Origin: Actinomycetes bacterium
GTDB taxonomy: Bacteria; Actinomycetota; Actinomycetes; Actinomycetales; Demequinaceae
Assembly: GCA_023428185.1 (NCBI GenBank)
Contig: JAEYYZ010000010.1
Coordinates: 1-15,821 of the forward strand
Reading direction: 5' to 3'
DNA: 15,821 nt
Below the pieces are notes generated by a model that searched no databases, was not told where the DNA came from, and saw only the letters and a list, made by a program, of their open reading frames with translations. Position 1 is the stretch's first letter. Each line of letters opens with the position of its first letter. The position numbers and the translations under genes are program-made. Positions 7,136 to 13,285 of the stretch are shown piece by piece.

Positions 7136-7966
7136 CTAGAGCCAGTCTCGCAAGAGACCTTCGCTCGCGCGCCACACGCGCTCGGCCGCTTCGTCAGTGA
7201 CGCGGTCGGGCGAGAGCATGGAGACCGCATTCTTGGTGTGGAAAGCTCCTGGCACCCAGCCCGCGGACTCCGGCTCCAATGCGAGCCAAAGCAGGCGGTC
7301 AGCTCCCAGGTCGGAGCCTGGCAACACCCTCTGCGCTAAGCCGCTTTGGTAGAAGAACTTCACTATCCGGGACCCGTCACTGCCAAAGTTGGACCCGATC
7401 ACGCCCGGGTGGAACGACGTCGCCATCAGGCCCGTATCGCCGTACCTGCGCTGGAGTTCTTGTGTGAACAGCACGTTGGCCAACTTGGACTGGGCATAGG
7501 CGCGCATCTCGCCGTAGCCGTGCTCCAACTGGAGATCGTCAAAGTGAATCGTGCCGCGCGCGGCGGCCATCGACGACGTTTGTATCACTCAAGCCTTGCT
7601 GGCCGTGAGCATCGGCATCAACTTGTGGGTAAGTAGAAAGCCCGCCAAATGATTGACCTGGAGTGTCTTCTCAATCCCATCGCGGCTCACTTGGCGAGGC
7701 GTGAACACACCCCCGGCGTTGTTGGCCAACACGTCAATGTGGTCCAGAGTCTCGGTCAGTTCCTCGGCAAGAGCAACCACCGCGCCCAAGTCGGAAAAGT
7801 CCACCGCGTAGTAGGCCTCGCCAATCTCAGCGGCGACGGCAGCAGTCTTCTCGGGATTGCGCCCCACCACGATGACCCGATGCCCCAGCGCAGCGGCTTT
7901 GCGAGCAGCAGCGGCCCCGATTCCGTCACTCGCGCCCGTGATGACGAAAGTCTTGCTCACGGGCAT
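7136..7966 (-). pseudogene. Short-chain dehydrogenase/reductase interrupted by one in-frame stop
   Basis: A classical SDR, probably an NAD(P)-dependent oxidoreductase of the retinol-dehydrogenase-like group; substrate unknown. From ATG 7966 it shows the cofactor motif TGASDGIG, the structural NNAGG, the active-site region QTSSMAA and the catalytic YAQSK. The length would be 276 codons, normal for the family. A TGA at 7591-7589 splits it between LTASKA and VIQTSSMAA. Both halves are in the same frame, so a single C-to-T change of CGA (Arg) would explain it. The codon right after the stop is GTG, so the second half could in principle be restarted. That half would hold the catalytic Ser-Tyr-Lys but lack the cofactor-binding half, so activity is unlikely. 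I call it a recent pseudogene, with a sequencing error as the alternative. Confidence 0.85.
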
Positions 7967-7995
7967 CTCTGAGTTCGCGGTCTGAGCATGACTCA

Positions 7996-8001
7996 AGCCT
8001 A
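7996..8001 (-). promoter_or_regulatory. Putative -10 element upstream of the broken dehydrogenase
   Basis: On the minus strand TAGGCT is followed by 6 nt (TGAGTC) and then ATG at 7989-7987. The arrangement is nearly the same as before the desulfurase-like gene (TAGCGT, TGAGTC, ATG). Here this ATG opens only a 10-codon frame whose TGA overlaps the third codon of the dehydrogenase. Confidence 0.4.
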
Positions 8002-8031
8002 AAGGGGTGGCGCGACGACCCGTGTTCGCTT

Positions 8032-8143
8032 CCTGCGGGGCGCTCACCGCCGCTTCTGGCCGGTTGGGGCCTCCTGCGGGGCGCTCACCGCCGCTTCTGG
8101 CTGGTTGGGGCCTCCTGCGGGGCACTCACCGCCGCTTGTGGCC
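8032..8143. repeat. 41-bp tandem repeat, right cluster (about 2.7 copies)
   Basis: Units begin at 8032, 8073 and 8114, each 41 bp apart, with core GGGGCGCTCACCGCCGCTTC; the third is truncated and diverges after about 30 bases. The minus strand is open across the array (…NRPEAAVSAPQEA…), but this is more likely a property of the repeat than a gene. Spacer-free tandem copies are not a CRISPR array. Confidence 0.9.
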
Positions 8144-8191
8144 GCTAGCAGGCACGCAGTAGCTCAGGAGGGACGGGGGTTTGGTTGTGAA

Positions 8192-8210
8192 GGGATCAAG
8201 CCTGACCGCC
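8192..8210 (-). repeat. 19-bp sequence, copy 2 of an inverted pair
   Basis: GGGATCAAGCCTGACCGCC is the exact reverse complement of 6441-6459. It lies 8 bp from the hairpin at 8219-8264, so both copies are associated with terminator-like hairpins at the outer edges of the degenerate island. Confidence 0.8.
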
Positions 8211-8218
8211 CTGAACAA

Positions 8219-8264
8219 GTAAACCGCCGCCCCTCCCCCATGCGGAGGTTGAGCGGCGGTTTAC
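8219..8264 (-). terminator. Hairpin after ctaF, probable terminator of ctaC-ctaD-ctaF
   Basis: A perfect 12-bp inverted repeat (GTAAACCGCCGC at 8219-8230 and its complement at 8253-8264) encloses a 22-nt loop that itself contains a CCTCC/GGAGG pair. It lies 85 bp beyond the ctaF stop. On the minus strand it is followed by TTGTTC, a weak T-rich tail. Confidence 0.65.
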
Positions 8265-8348
8265 ATGAGGGGCCACGCGGGCCCAGAGTTTGAACGGGCC
8301 CAGCGGCTGAGCTGCGATTCAGATTGACTACTGAGCGGGTCGAGAGCC

Positions 8349-8747
8349 TCAGTGCGCGAAGCGGCCGCGCGAGTACTCCATGACCCAGCCGGTCAGGCCA
8401 ATGAGGCTCACGATCGCGGCGGGGACCATGATCCACCAGCCCACGGCCAACGCGATGAAAGCCAGGGCGGCGCCCGCGGCGAGAGTCAGCGGCCACCACG
8501 ACCAGGGCGCGTAGAGACCTTGATCGCCAGCGTCTTCTTCAATCTCAGCGTCGCGGTCCTCGGCGCGCAATCCGTGGCGCTTCTGGAGCATCTTGAAGTA
8601 GATCCCCACCATGAACGCCAGGCCTGCGGTGAGGAGCAGCGCTGGGAAGCCCACCAACTCGTTGAAGTCGGTGAGGATGCCGTAGACCACCGCGACGAGC
8701 ACAAAGAACGCGCCGGGGATCAAGAAGATGTTGGCTTCGAGTCTCAT
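8349..8747 (-). CDS. ctaF: Cytochrome c oxidase subunit IV, actinobacterial type
   Basis: Small membrane subunit of the aa3 oxidase, specific to actinobacteria; it packs beside the catalytic core. The 132-residue protein has the family's usual length and four hydrophobic helices (about 5-25, 32-50, 86-103, 106-124). A charged loop with RAEDRDAEIEEDAGDQGLYAPWSWWP sits between the second and third. The MRLEANIFLIPGAFF start and the GWVMEYSRGRFAH end are characteristic. ATG 8747 overlaps the ctaD stop as ATGA, and GAGGAG lies about 8 nt upstream, within the ctaD end. It is the last gene of the operon. Confidence 0.92.
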   Translation of the reverse strand: MRLEANIFLIPGAFFVLVAVVYGILTDFNELVGFPALLLTAGLAFMVGIYFKMLQKRHGLRAEDRDAEIEEDAGDQGLYAPWSWWPLTLAAGAALAFIALAVGWWIMVPAAIVSLIGLTGWVMEYSRGRFAH

Positions 8748-10543
8748 GGCTTCTGCTCCTCGGTGGTGATTGAGTCGTCAGCGTTGCCTTCGCGGCCGTC
8801 GTCGGCATTGTCCGGTGCACCTGGAGCGTCATCTGCAATGTCGGCATTGTCGACCAGGTCGTCACCCTCGTTGAGAGCGTGATCCTGAGCAGCGGCGGCC
8901 GGGTGGTGCAGGTCGAACGCGGGGCGCTCGGAACGAATGCGCGGTATAGAGATGAAGTTGTGGCGCGGGGGCGGGCTGGAGGTGGCCCACTCAAGCGAGT
9001 TGCCAAAGCCCCACGGATCGTCCAGTCCCACCTTCTTGCCGTTGCGGGCGGTGATGTAGACGTTCCACAGGAACGGCAATGTGGAGATCGCGAGGATGAA
9101 CGCGCCCACGGTGGAAACTTGGTTCATCCAGGTGAAGCCGTCTTCAGGCAAGTAGTCGGCGTAGCGTCGGGGCATGCCGCCGGCACCCAACCAGTGCTGG
9201 ATGAGGAAGGTGGTGTGGAAGCCGATGAAAAGCAACCAGAAGTGCAGCTTGCCCCAGCCTTCGTGGAGCATCTTGCCGGTGAACTTGGGCCACCAGAAGT
9301 AGAAGCCAGCGAACATCGCGAACACAACGGTGCCGAAAACCACGTAGTGGAAGTGCGCCACCACAAAGTAGGAGTCAGACACCGGGAAGTCCAGTACCGG
9401 GGAACTGAGAATGATGCCCGTGAGCCCACCAAACAGGAACGTAATCAAGAAGCCCACGGACCACAGCATCGGTGTGGCCATGACGATCTTTCCTCGCCAC
9501 ATCGTGCCTATCCAGTTGAAGAACTTCACACCGGTGGGCACTGCGATGAGCATGGTCATGAACGCAAAGAACGGCAGCAGCGCGGCGCCGGTGACGTACA
9601 TGTGGTGAGCCCACACGGACACCGAAAGGGCCGCGATGGCGATGGTCGCGTAGACCAGGCCGTGGTAGCCGAACAGTGGCTTGCGGGAGAACACCGGGAA
9701 AATTTCGCTCACGATGCCAAAGAACGGCAGAGCGATGATGTACACCTCGGGGTGGCCAAAGAACCAGAACAAGTGTTGCCACAGGATGGCTCCGCCAAAG
9801 TCTGGGTTGAACACTTGAGCGCCAAGCACGCGATCGGCACCCAGCCCAAACAGCGCGGCGGCGAGCGGCGGGAACGCGATGATGACCAGCATGGACGTCA
9901 CCAGGATGTTCCAGGTGAAGATGGGCATGCGGAACATCGTCATGCCAGGCGCGCGCATGGTGACGATGGTGGTGATGAAGTTGACGGCACCCAAGATGGT
10001 TCCAAAACCACCCAGCGCCAAGCCAAACACCCACAGGTCGCCGCCTAGGCCGGGCGAGTACGCGGCGTTGGACAGCGGTGCGTACGCAAACCAGCCAAAG
10101 GATGCAGCGCCTTGAGGCGTGAAGAATCCGGCCGATGCGATGAGCCCACCAAAGAGGTAGAACCAGTAGGCGAGCATGTTGAGGCGCGGGAACGCAACGT
10201 CAGGCGCACCAATCTGCAACGGCATGATGACGTTGGCAAATCCGGCAAACAATGGCGTCGCAAAGAGCAACAGCATGATGGTGCCGTGCATAGTGAACAA
10301 CTGGTTGTACTGCTCGTTTGACTGCACAAACTGGATACCGGGCTCAAAAAGCTCCAGGCGAATCACCAGGGCCATCACGCCACCGATGATGAAGAAAATG
10401 AACGACGTGATGAGGTACAGGTGACCGATGGTCTTGTGGTCGGTTGACGTCAACCACTTGACCGAGATTCCGCCTACACGCTTGGGTGCCACCACAGTGG
10501 TGGGGGCGGCGTGGTCGCCGGCCTCGTAAAGGGCGGTGGCCAT
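8744..10543 (-). CDS. ctaD: Cytochrome c oxidase subunit I (aa3-type)
   Basis: Catalytic subunit that reduces oxygen to water and pumps protons. The 599-residue protein has the twelve-helix core and all metal ligands. These are H86 (MHGTIM) and H399 for heme a, H397 (HFHY) for heme a3, and H264, H313 and H314 for CuB, with the crosslinking Tyr Y268 in GHPEVY. Proton-path residues are present: D115 and N122 (D channel), E266, and K340 in PTGVK (K channel). The core ends near residue 545 with the actinobacterial NSLEWATSSPPPRHNF and RSERPAFDL segments. It is followed by an unusual acidic tail (about 552-599) containing repeated NAD/NADD units. ATG 10543 overlaps the ctaC stop as TAATG and follows a GGAGAGGA ribosome binding site. 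Confidence 0.96.
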   Translation of the reverse strand: MATALYEAGDHAAPTTVVAPKRVGGISVKWLTSTDHKTIGHLYLITSFIFFIIGGVMALVIRLELFEPGIQFVQSNEQYNQLFTMHGTIMLLLFATPLFAGFANVIMPLQIGAPDVAFPRLNMLAYWFYLFGGLIASAGFFTPQGAASFGWFAYAPLSNAAYSPGLGGDLWVFGLALGGFGTILGAVNFITTIVTMRAPGMTMFRMPIFTWNILVTSMLVIIAFPPLAAALFGLGADRVLGAQVFNPDFGGAILWQHLFWFFGHPEVYIIALPFFGIVSEIFPVFSRKPLFGYHGLVYATIAIAALSVSVWAHHMYVTGAALLPFFAFMTMLIAVPTGVKFFNWIGTMWRGKIVMATPMLWSVGFLITFLFGGLTGIILSSPVLDFPVSDSYFVVAHFHYVVFGTVVFAMFAGFYFWWPKFTGKMLHEGWGKLHFWLLFIGFHTTFLIQHWLGAGGMPRRYADYLPEDGFTWMNQVSTVGAFILAISTLPFLWNVYITARNGKKVGLDDPWGFGNSLEWATSSPPPRHNFISIPRIRSERPAFDLHHPAAAAQDHALNEGDDLVDNADIADDAPGAPDNADDGREGNADDSITTEEQKP

Positions 10544-11418
10544 TAGTGGTCCTCTCCTTCAGCAGGCGGGGTGACGAGGGATGCGTCTTGCAAGCGGCTG
10601 TACTCGAGGCCGATGATCCCGGTCATACCTGCGTCGCGCAGGGACTGGATGTAGGCGTCGTACTCCTCTTGGGAAACCACCTTGACGTTGAACAGCATCG
10701 CGGAGTGGTATTCACCACAGAGTTCCGCGCATTTGCCCTGGTAAGTGCCCTCTTGACTGGGAATCACCTGGAACACGTTGGTACGGCCTGGCACCATGTC
10801 GAGCTTGTAGAGGAACGCTGGGATCCAGAATGAGTGGATCACGTCGCGCGAGTCCAGTGTGAATTCCACGCGCTTGTTGACCGGCAGGTACAGGGTGGGC
10901 AGAGTCTCCTCTACGCCCTCCTCACCGGTGAGCTTCGCCTGGACTCCGGAGCTGTGGACGTCTTCGTCCAAGTAGTTGAAGTCCCATGCCCATTGCTTGC
11001 CGATGGCCTGAATGTGAACATCGGCCGGCTGGGACACGTCTTGGATCTCGGCGATGTCGGTAGCGGTCCAGCGGAACAGCACGGCGATCATCACCAGCGG
11101 CACGATGGTGTACATCAACTCAAGCGGGATGTTGGCGCGAGTTTGCATGGGCAGCTTCTCGTCGCCCTTGCGCTTGCGGTACACGGCGACGGCCCACAGG
11201 ATCAGCGCCCACGTGATAACACCTACCGCCAGCGCCGCGATCCACGAGTAGTTCCAGAGGTCAATAATGCGACCGGTCTGGTTGGTGACTTCCGGGGTGC
11301 TGGGCAGTGCACCGTTCTGCACTCCCGTTGCACATCCCGAAAGCAGGGCCGATGCCGCGATGAGGGCCGTTGTACCTACGCCCGCGCGGAAAAGTCGTGT
11401 AGTAGAAGGCTGTGCCAC
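10543..11418 (-). CDS. ctaC: Cytochrome c oxidase subunit II, lipoprotein, CuA site
   Basis: Accepts electrons from QcrC at its external CuA centre and passes them to heme a. The 291-residue protein has a lipoprotein signal with lipobox LLSGC (lipidated C29), two membrane helices (about 54-76 and 98-116), and a C-terminal cupredoxin domain. CuA ligands are H195 (DVIHSFW), C230, E232, C234, H238 and M241 within KCAELCGEYHSAM. The start is GTG at 11418-11416 with no Shine-Dalgarno sequence. TAGACT ends 6 nt before it, so it is probably translated from a leaderless message. It heads the ctaC-ctaD-ctaF operon and is divergent from the desulfurase-like gene, the start codons being 32 bp apart. Confidence 0.95.
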   Translation of the reverse strand: MAQPSTTRLFRAGVGTTALIAASALLSGCATGVQNGALPSTPEVTNQTGRIIDLWNYSWIAALAVGVITWALILWAVAVYRKRKGDEKLPMQTRANIPLELMYTIVPLVMIAVLFRWTATDIAEIQDVSQPADVHIQAIGKQWAWDFNYLDEDVHSSGVQAKLTGEEGVEETLPTLYLPVNKRVEFTLDSRDVIHSFWIPAFLYKLDMVPGRTNVFQVIPSQEGTYQGKCAELCGEYHSAMLFNVKVVSQEEYDAYIQSLRDAGMTGIIGLEYSRLQDASLVTPPAEGEDH

Positions 11419-11424
11419 GCGGTC

Positions 11425-11430
11425 AGTCTA
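11425..11430 (-). promoter_or_regulatory. Putative -10 element for ctaC-ctaD-ctaF (leaderless)
   Basis: Minus-strand TAGACT, followed by 6 nt (GACCGC) and the GTG start of ctaC. A -35-like ATGACT would lie about 16 bp upstream, over the start codon of the opposite gene. Confidence 0.55.
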
Positions 11431-11438
11431 GCGCGCGA

Positions 11439-11444
11439 TAGCGT
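11439..11444 (+). promoter_or_regulatory. Putative -10 element for the desulfurase-like gene (leaderless)
   Basis: Plus-strand TAGCGT, followed by 6 nt (TGAGTC) and the ATG at 11451. No Shine-Dalgarno sequence is present. Its -35 would fall over the ctaC start codon, so the two divergent promoters overlap. Confidence 0.45.
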
Positions 11445-11450
11445 TGAGTC

Positions 11451-12593
11451 ATGGCAGGACGGGCATACCTCGACGCGGGTGGTGCTGCGCCCATGACAGG
11501 CCGTGTGAAAGACGCCTTGATGGCCGGTTTCCAGGACGGTTGGGCGGACCCTCGCAGGCTGGCAGCGGAGGCACGTCAGGCGCGTGCGCTCCTTGACGGC
11601 GCCCGCGAGGCAGTGGCCGAGGTGTTGGGCGAGCGACCCGAGTCCGTGTACTTCACTCCCTCTCCTCAGTTTGCGTTTGACCGCGCCCTGGTGGGCATGG
11701 TGGCGGCACGGCGTGGGCGCGCCCGCGTTGTGGTGTCCGCAGTGGAGCGTGACGCCGTGGTGTACGCCGCGGAGTTCGCGGCCCCCCACGCGGTGGAGGA
11801 GGTGGGAGTTTCTGTTGAGGGGCACATTGACGCCGATGCTTTTGCCACCGCCGTGACCCACCCCGACATCGCGGTCGCGGCCGTCCAGCATGCCAACCAA
11901 GAGCTCGGCACCGTCCAACGACTGGACATAGTGGCCCAAGCCGCTCAAGCGGCCTCGGTGCCGTTACTAGTGGATGCCACGGCGAGCGTCGGGCATATTG
12001 ACCCACCCGCCCACTGGGACGCGCTCGTTGCCCACCCTGCCGATTGGGGCGGCCCGCAAGGGCTCGGCGTGTTGGCGTTGCGCCCCCATACGCGATGGCT
12101 GGCCCGCTGGCCCGAGTCCGCTGGTGGGCACAGCGAAGACTTTGCGCCCGGAGGCGTAAGCGTGCCACTGGCCCTCGCAGCCGCCGTGGCGCTTCAGGAG
12201 CGTGAGGAGGAGCGTGCAGCCAACGCTGCAAGGCTGGCCTCGCTCATTGATCGCGTGCGCGGGACGGTCGCGTTGCTGGAGGGCATCGACGTTCAAGGTG
12301 ACCCCGTGGAGCGCTTGCCGCACGTGCTGACCTTCTCGTGTCTGTATGCGGACGGAGAAGCTTTGGTGTCGCGGCTGGACCGTGAAGGGTTTGCTGTGAG
12401 CTCGGGCTCGGCTTGTGCAAGCGGCACCTTGGAACCCTCGCGAGTGCTCGCCGCAGTAGGAGCACTGACGCACGGGAATGTGCGGCTAGCACTGCACCCT
12501 GGCATTACCGATGCTGAGATCGAGCGGTTCCTGACCGTGTTGCCTGGTGTGCTGGACGAGGTCCGGGCGAGTTCGGGTGCGCGCGGGTTGTGA
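11451..12593 (+). CDS. Cysteine-desulfurase-like protein (NifS/IscS fold) lacking the PLP lysine
   Basis: A 380-residue class V aminotransferase-fold protein. Family landmarks: YLDAGGAAPM at the start, HANQELGTVQ (IscS VNNEIGVVQ), VDATASVGH (IscS VDATQSVGK), WGGPQGLGVL (IscS IYGPKGIGAL), and the sulfur-carrying loop SSGSACASG with C322. Normal enzymes pull sulfur from cysteine as a persulfide using PLP bound to a lysine. Here the lysine position is D198 (HPADWGGP), and the whole chain has only one lysine, K20. Aligned to IscS by eye, N155 is Gln, Q183 is Ala and H205 is Ala, while D180 is kept. PLP chemistry is therefore doubtful, but the persulfide cysteine remains. It overlaps the TusA-like gene by 1 nt, so the two probably act together. 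In other actinobacteria related proteins are annotated as desulfurase-TusA fusions. A sulfur relay or scaffold role is inference. Confidence 0.8.
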   Translation: MAGRAYLDAGGAAPMTGRVKDALMAGFQDGWADPRRLAAEARQARALLDGAREAVAEVLGERPESVYFTPSPQFAFDRALVGMVAARRGRARVVVSAVERDAVVYAAEFAAPHAVEEVGVSVEGHIDADAFATAVTHPDIAVAAVQHANQELGTVQRLDIVAQAAQAASVPLLVDATASVGHIDPPAHWDALVAHPADWGGPQGLGVLALRPHTRWLARWPESAGGHSEDFAPGGVSVPLALAAAVALQEREEERAANAARLASLIDRVRGTVALLEGIDVQGDPVERLPHVLTFSCLYADGEALVSRLDREGFAVSSGSACASGTLEPSRVLAAVGALTHGNVRLALHPGITDAEIERFLTVLPGVLDEVRASSGARGL

Positions 12594-12826
12594 TGGACGC
12601 CGACGTCACCGTGGATGCTCGCGGCATGGCGTGCCCCAAGCCAGTGATCGAGTTGGCCAAGGCGGCGCGCCACCGTGCTGCCGGGACTGTGGCCACGGTG
12701 ATCTGTACCGATGCGGCCGCTCGCATTGATGTGCCTGCTTGGGCGCGTCTCACGGGTAACGAGTTCTTGGGTGAAACGCAAACGGACGACGGGGCTTTCG
12801 CCCTCACCGTCCGTCTACTTGGCTAG
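12593..12826 (+). CDS. TusA-family sulfur carrier
   Basis: A 77-residue TusA/SirA-like protein. Such proteins take a persulfide from a desulfurase and hand it to later steps (tRNA thiolation, cofactor synthesis and others). The signature is intact: DARGMACPKPVIELAKA with the carrier C14 in CPKP. The second half (GTVATVICTDAAARIDVPAWARLTGNEFLG) matches the family fold. The length is normal. The ATG at 12593 shares its first base with the TGA of the upstream gene; a GTG one codon earlier (12590) is an alternative start. The overlap suggests coupled translation with the desulfurase-like protein. It ends 24 bp from the convergent ErpA-like gene. Confidence 0.88.
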   Translation: MDADVTVDARGMACPKPVIELAKAARHRAAGTVATVICTDAAARIDVPAWARLTGNEFLGETQTDDGAFALTVRLLG

Positions 12827-12850
12827 GTAGTTGACTCGCTACCGTGTGGC

Positions 12851-13204
12851 TTAACTGAACGAATCACCGCAGGCGCACGAGTGCGATGCCTGGGGGTTGT
12901 CGATCGTAAAGCCCTGCTTCTCGATGGTGTCAGCAAAGTCGATGGTGGCGCCGTCCAAGTAAGGAACGGACATCTTGTCCACGACAACGCTCACGCCATT
13001 GAAATCAGCGATCGCGTCGCCGTCCAGGGTGCGCTCGTCAAAGTAGAGCTGGTAGATCAGGCCGGAGCAACCGCCAGGCTGCACCGCTAGGCGCAAACGG
13101 AGATCGTCGCGGCCTTCCTGCTCAAGCAGGCTCTTGACCTTGCTTGCCGCAGCATCGGTGATGGTGACGCCGTGGGGCTTGGTCTCGGTTGCAGTGTCAG
13201 TCAT
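12851..13204 (-). CDS. erpA: Iron-sulfur cluster carrier/insertion protein, ErpA/HesB type
   Basis: An A-type carrier that accepts an Fe-S cluster from the assembly machinery and delivers it to target enzymes. The 117-residue protein has the three ligand cysteines: C46 (PGGCSG), C110 and C112 (SCACG). It also shows ITDAAASKVKSLL near the start and GFTIDNPQA before the final pair. The start ATG at 13204 follows AAGGAG with about 5 nt spacing, a good ribosome binding site. A TATATC on the minus strand around 13228-13233 could be a -10. It lies 81 bp downstream of the glycerate-kinase-like gene and faces the TusA gene. Likely clients nearby are the Rieske protein QcrA and NadA, but that pairing is inferred from position only. 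Confidence 0.9.
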   Translation of the reverse strand: MTDTATETKPHGVTITDAAASKVKSLLEQEGRDDLRLRLAVQPGGCSGLIYQLYFDERTLDGDAIADFNGVSVVVDKMSVPYLDGATIDFADTIEKQGFTIDNPQASHSCACGDSFS

Positions 13205-13285
13205 AGCAACTCCTTCTCTTGAAGTTCTCTAGATATAGCGTACGCGTGCTTGCGAATATTCCGAGCCACCGGCACCGTGCGCGTT

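Noticed and set aside
7127..7137. Third site of the 41-bp repeat between the dehydrogenase and lipoprotein remnants
   Set aside because: Only 11 bases (CGCTTCTGGCT) match, too short to separate from chance.
8032..8143. CRISPR array
   Set aside because: Units are directly adjacent with no unique spacers, only about three copies, and no cas genes.
9486..9530. Possible loss of the K-channel lysine in CtaD at MATPMLW
   Set aside because: On re-alignment the K-channel lysine is K340 in PTGVK, which is present; the MATPMLW position is not the catalytic lysine.
8879..10048. 389-codon plus-strand open frame
   Set aside because: It lies wholly opposite ctaD; its product is a His/Glu/Arg-rich antisense artefact of a high-GC gene.
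12782..12814. Hairpin at the 3' end of the TusA gene as a terminator
   Set aside because: A 7-bp stem with an internal loop lies inside coding sequence before the stop; too weak to call, although convergent genes make a terminator here plausible.
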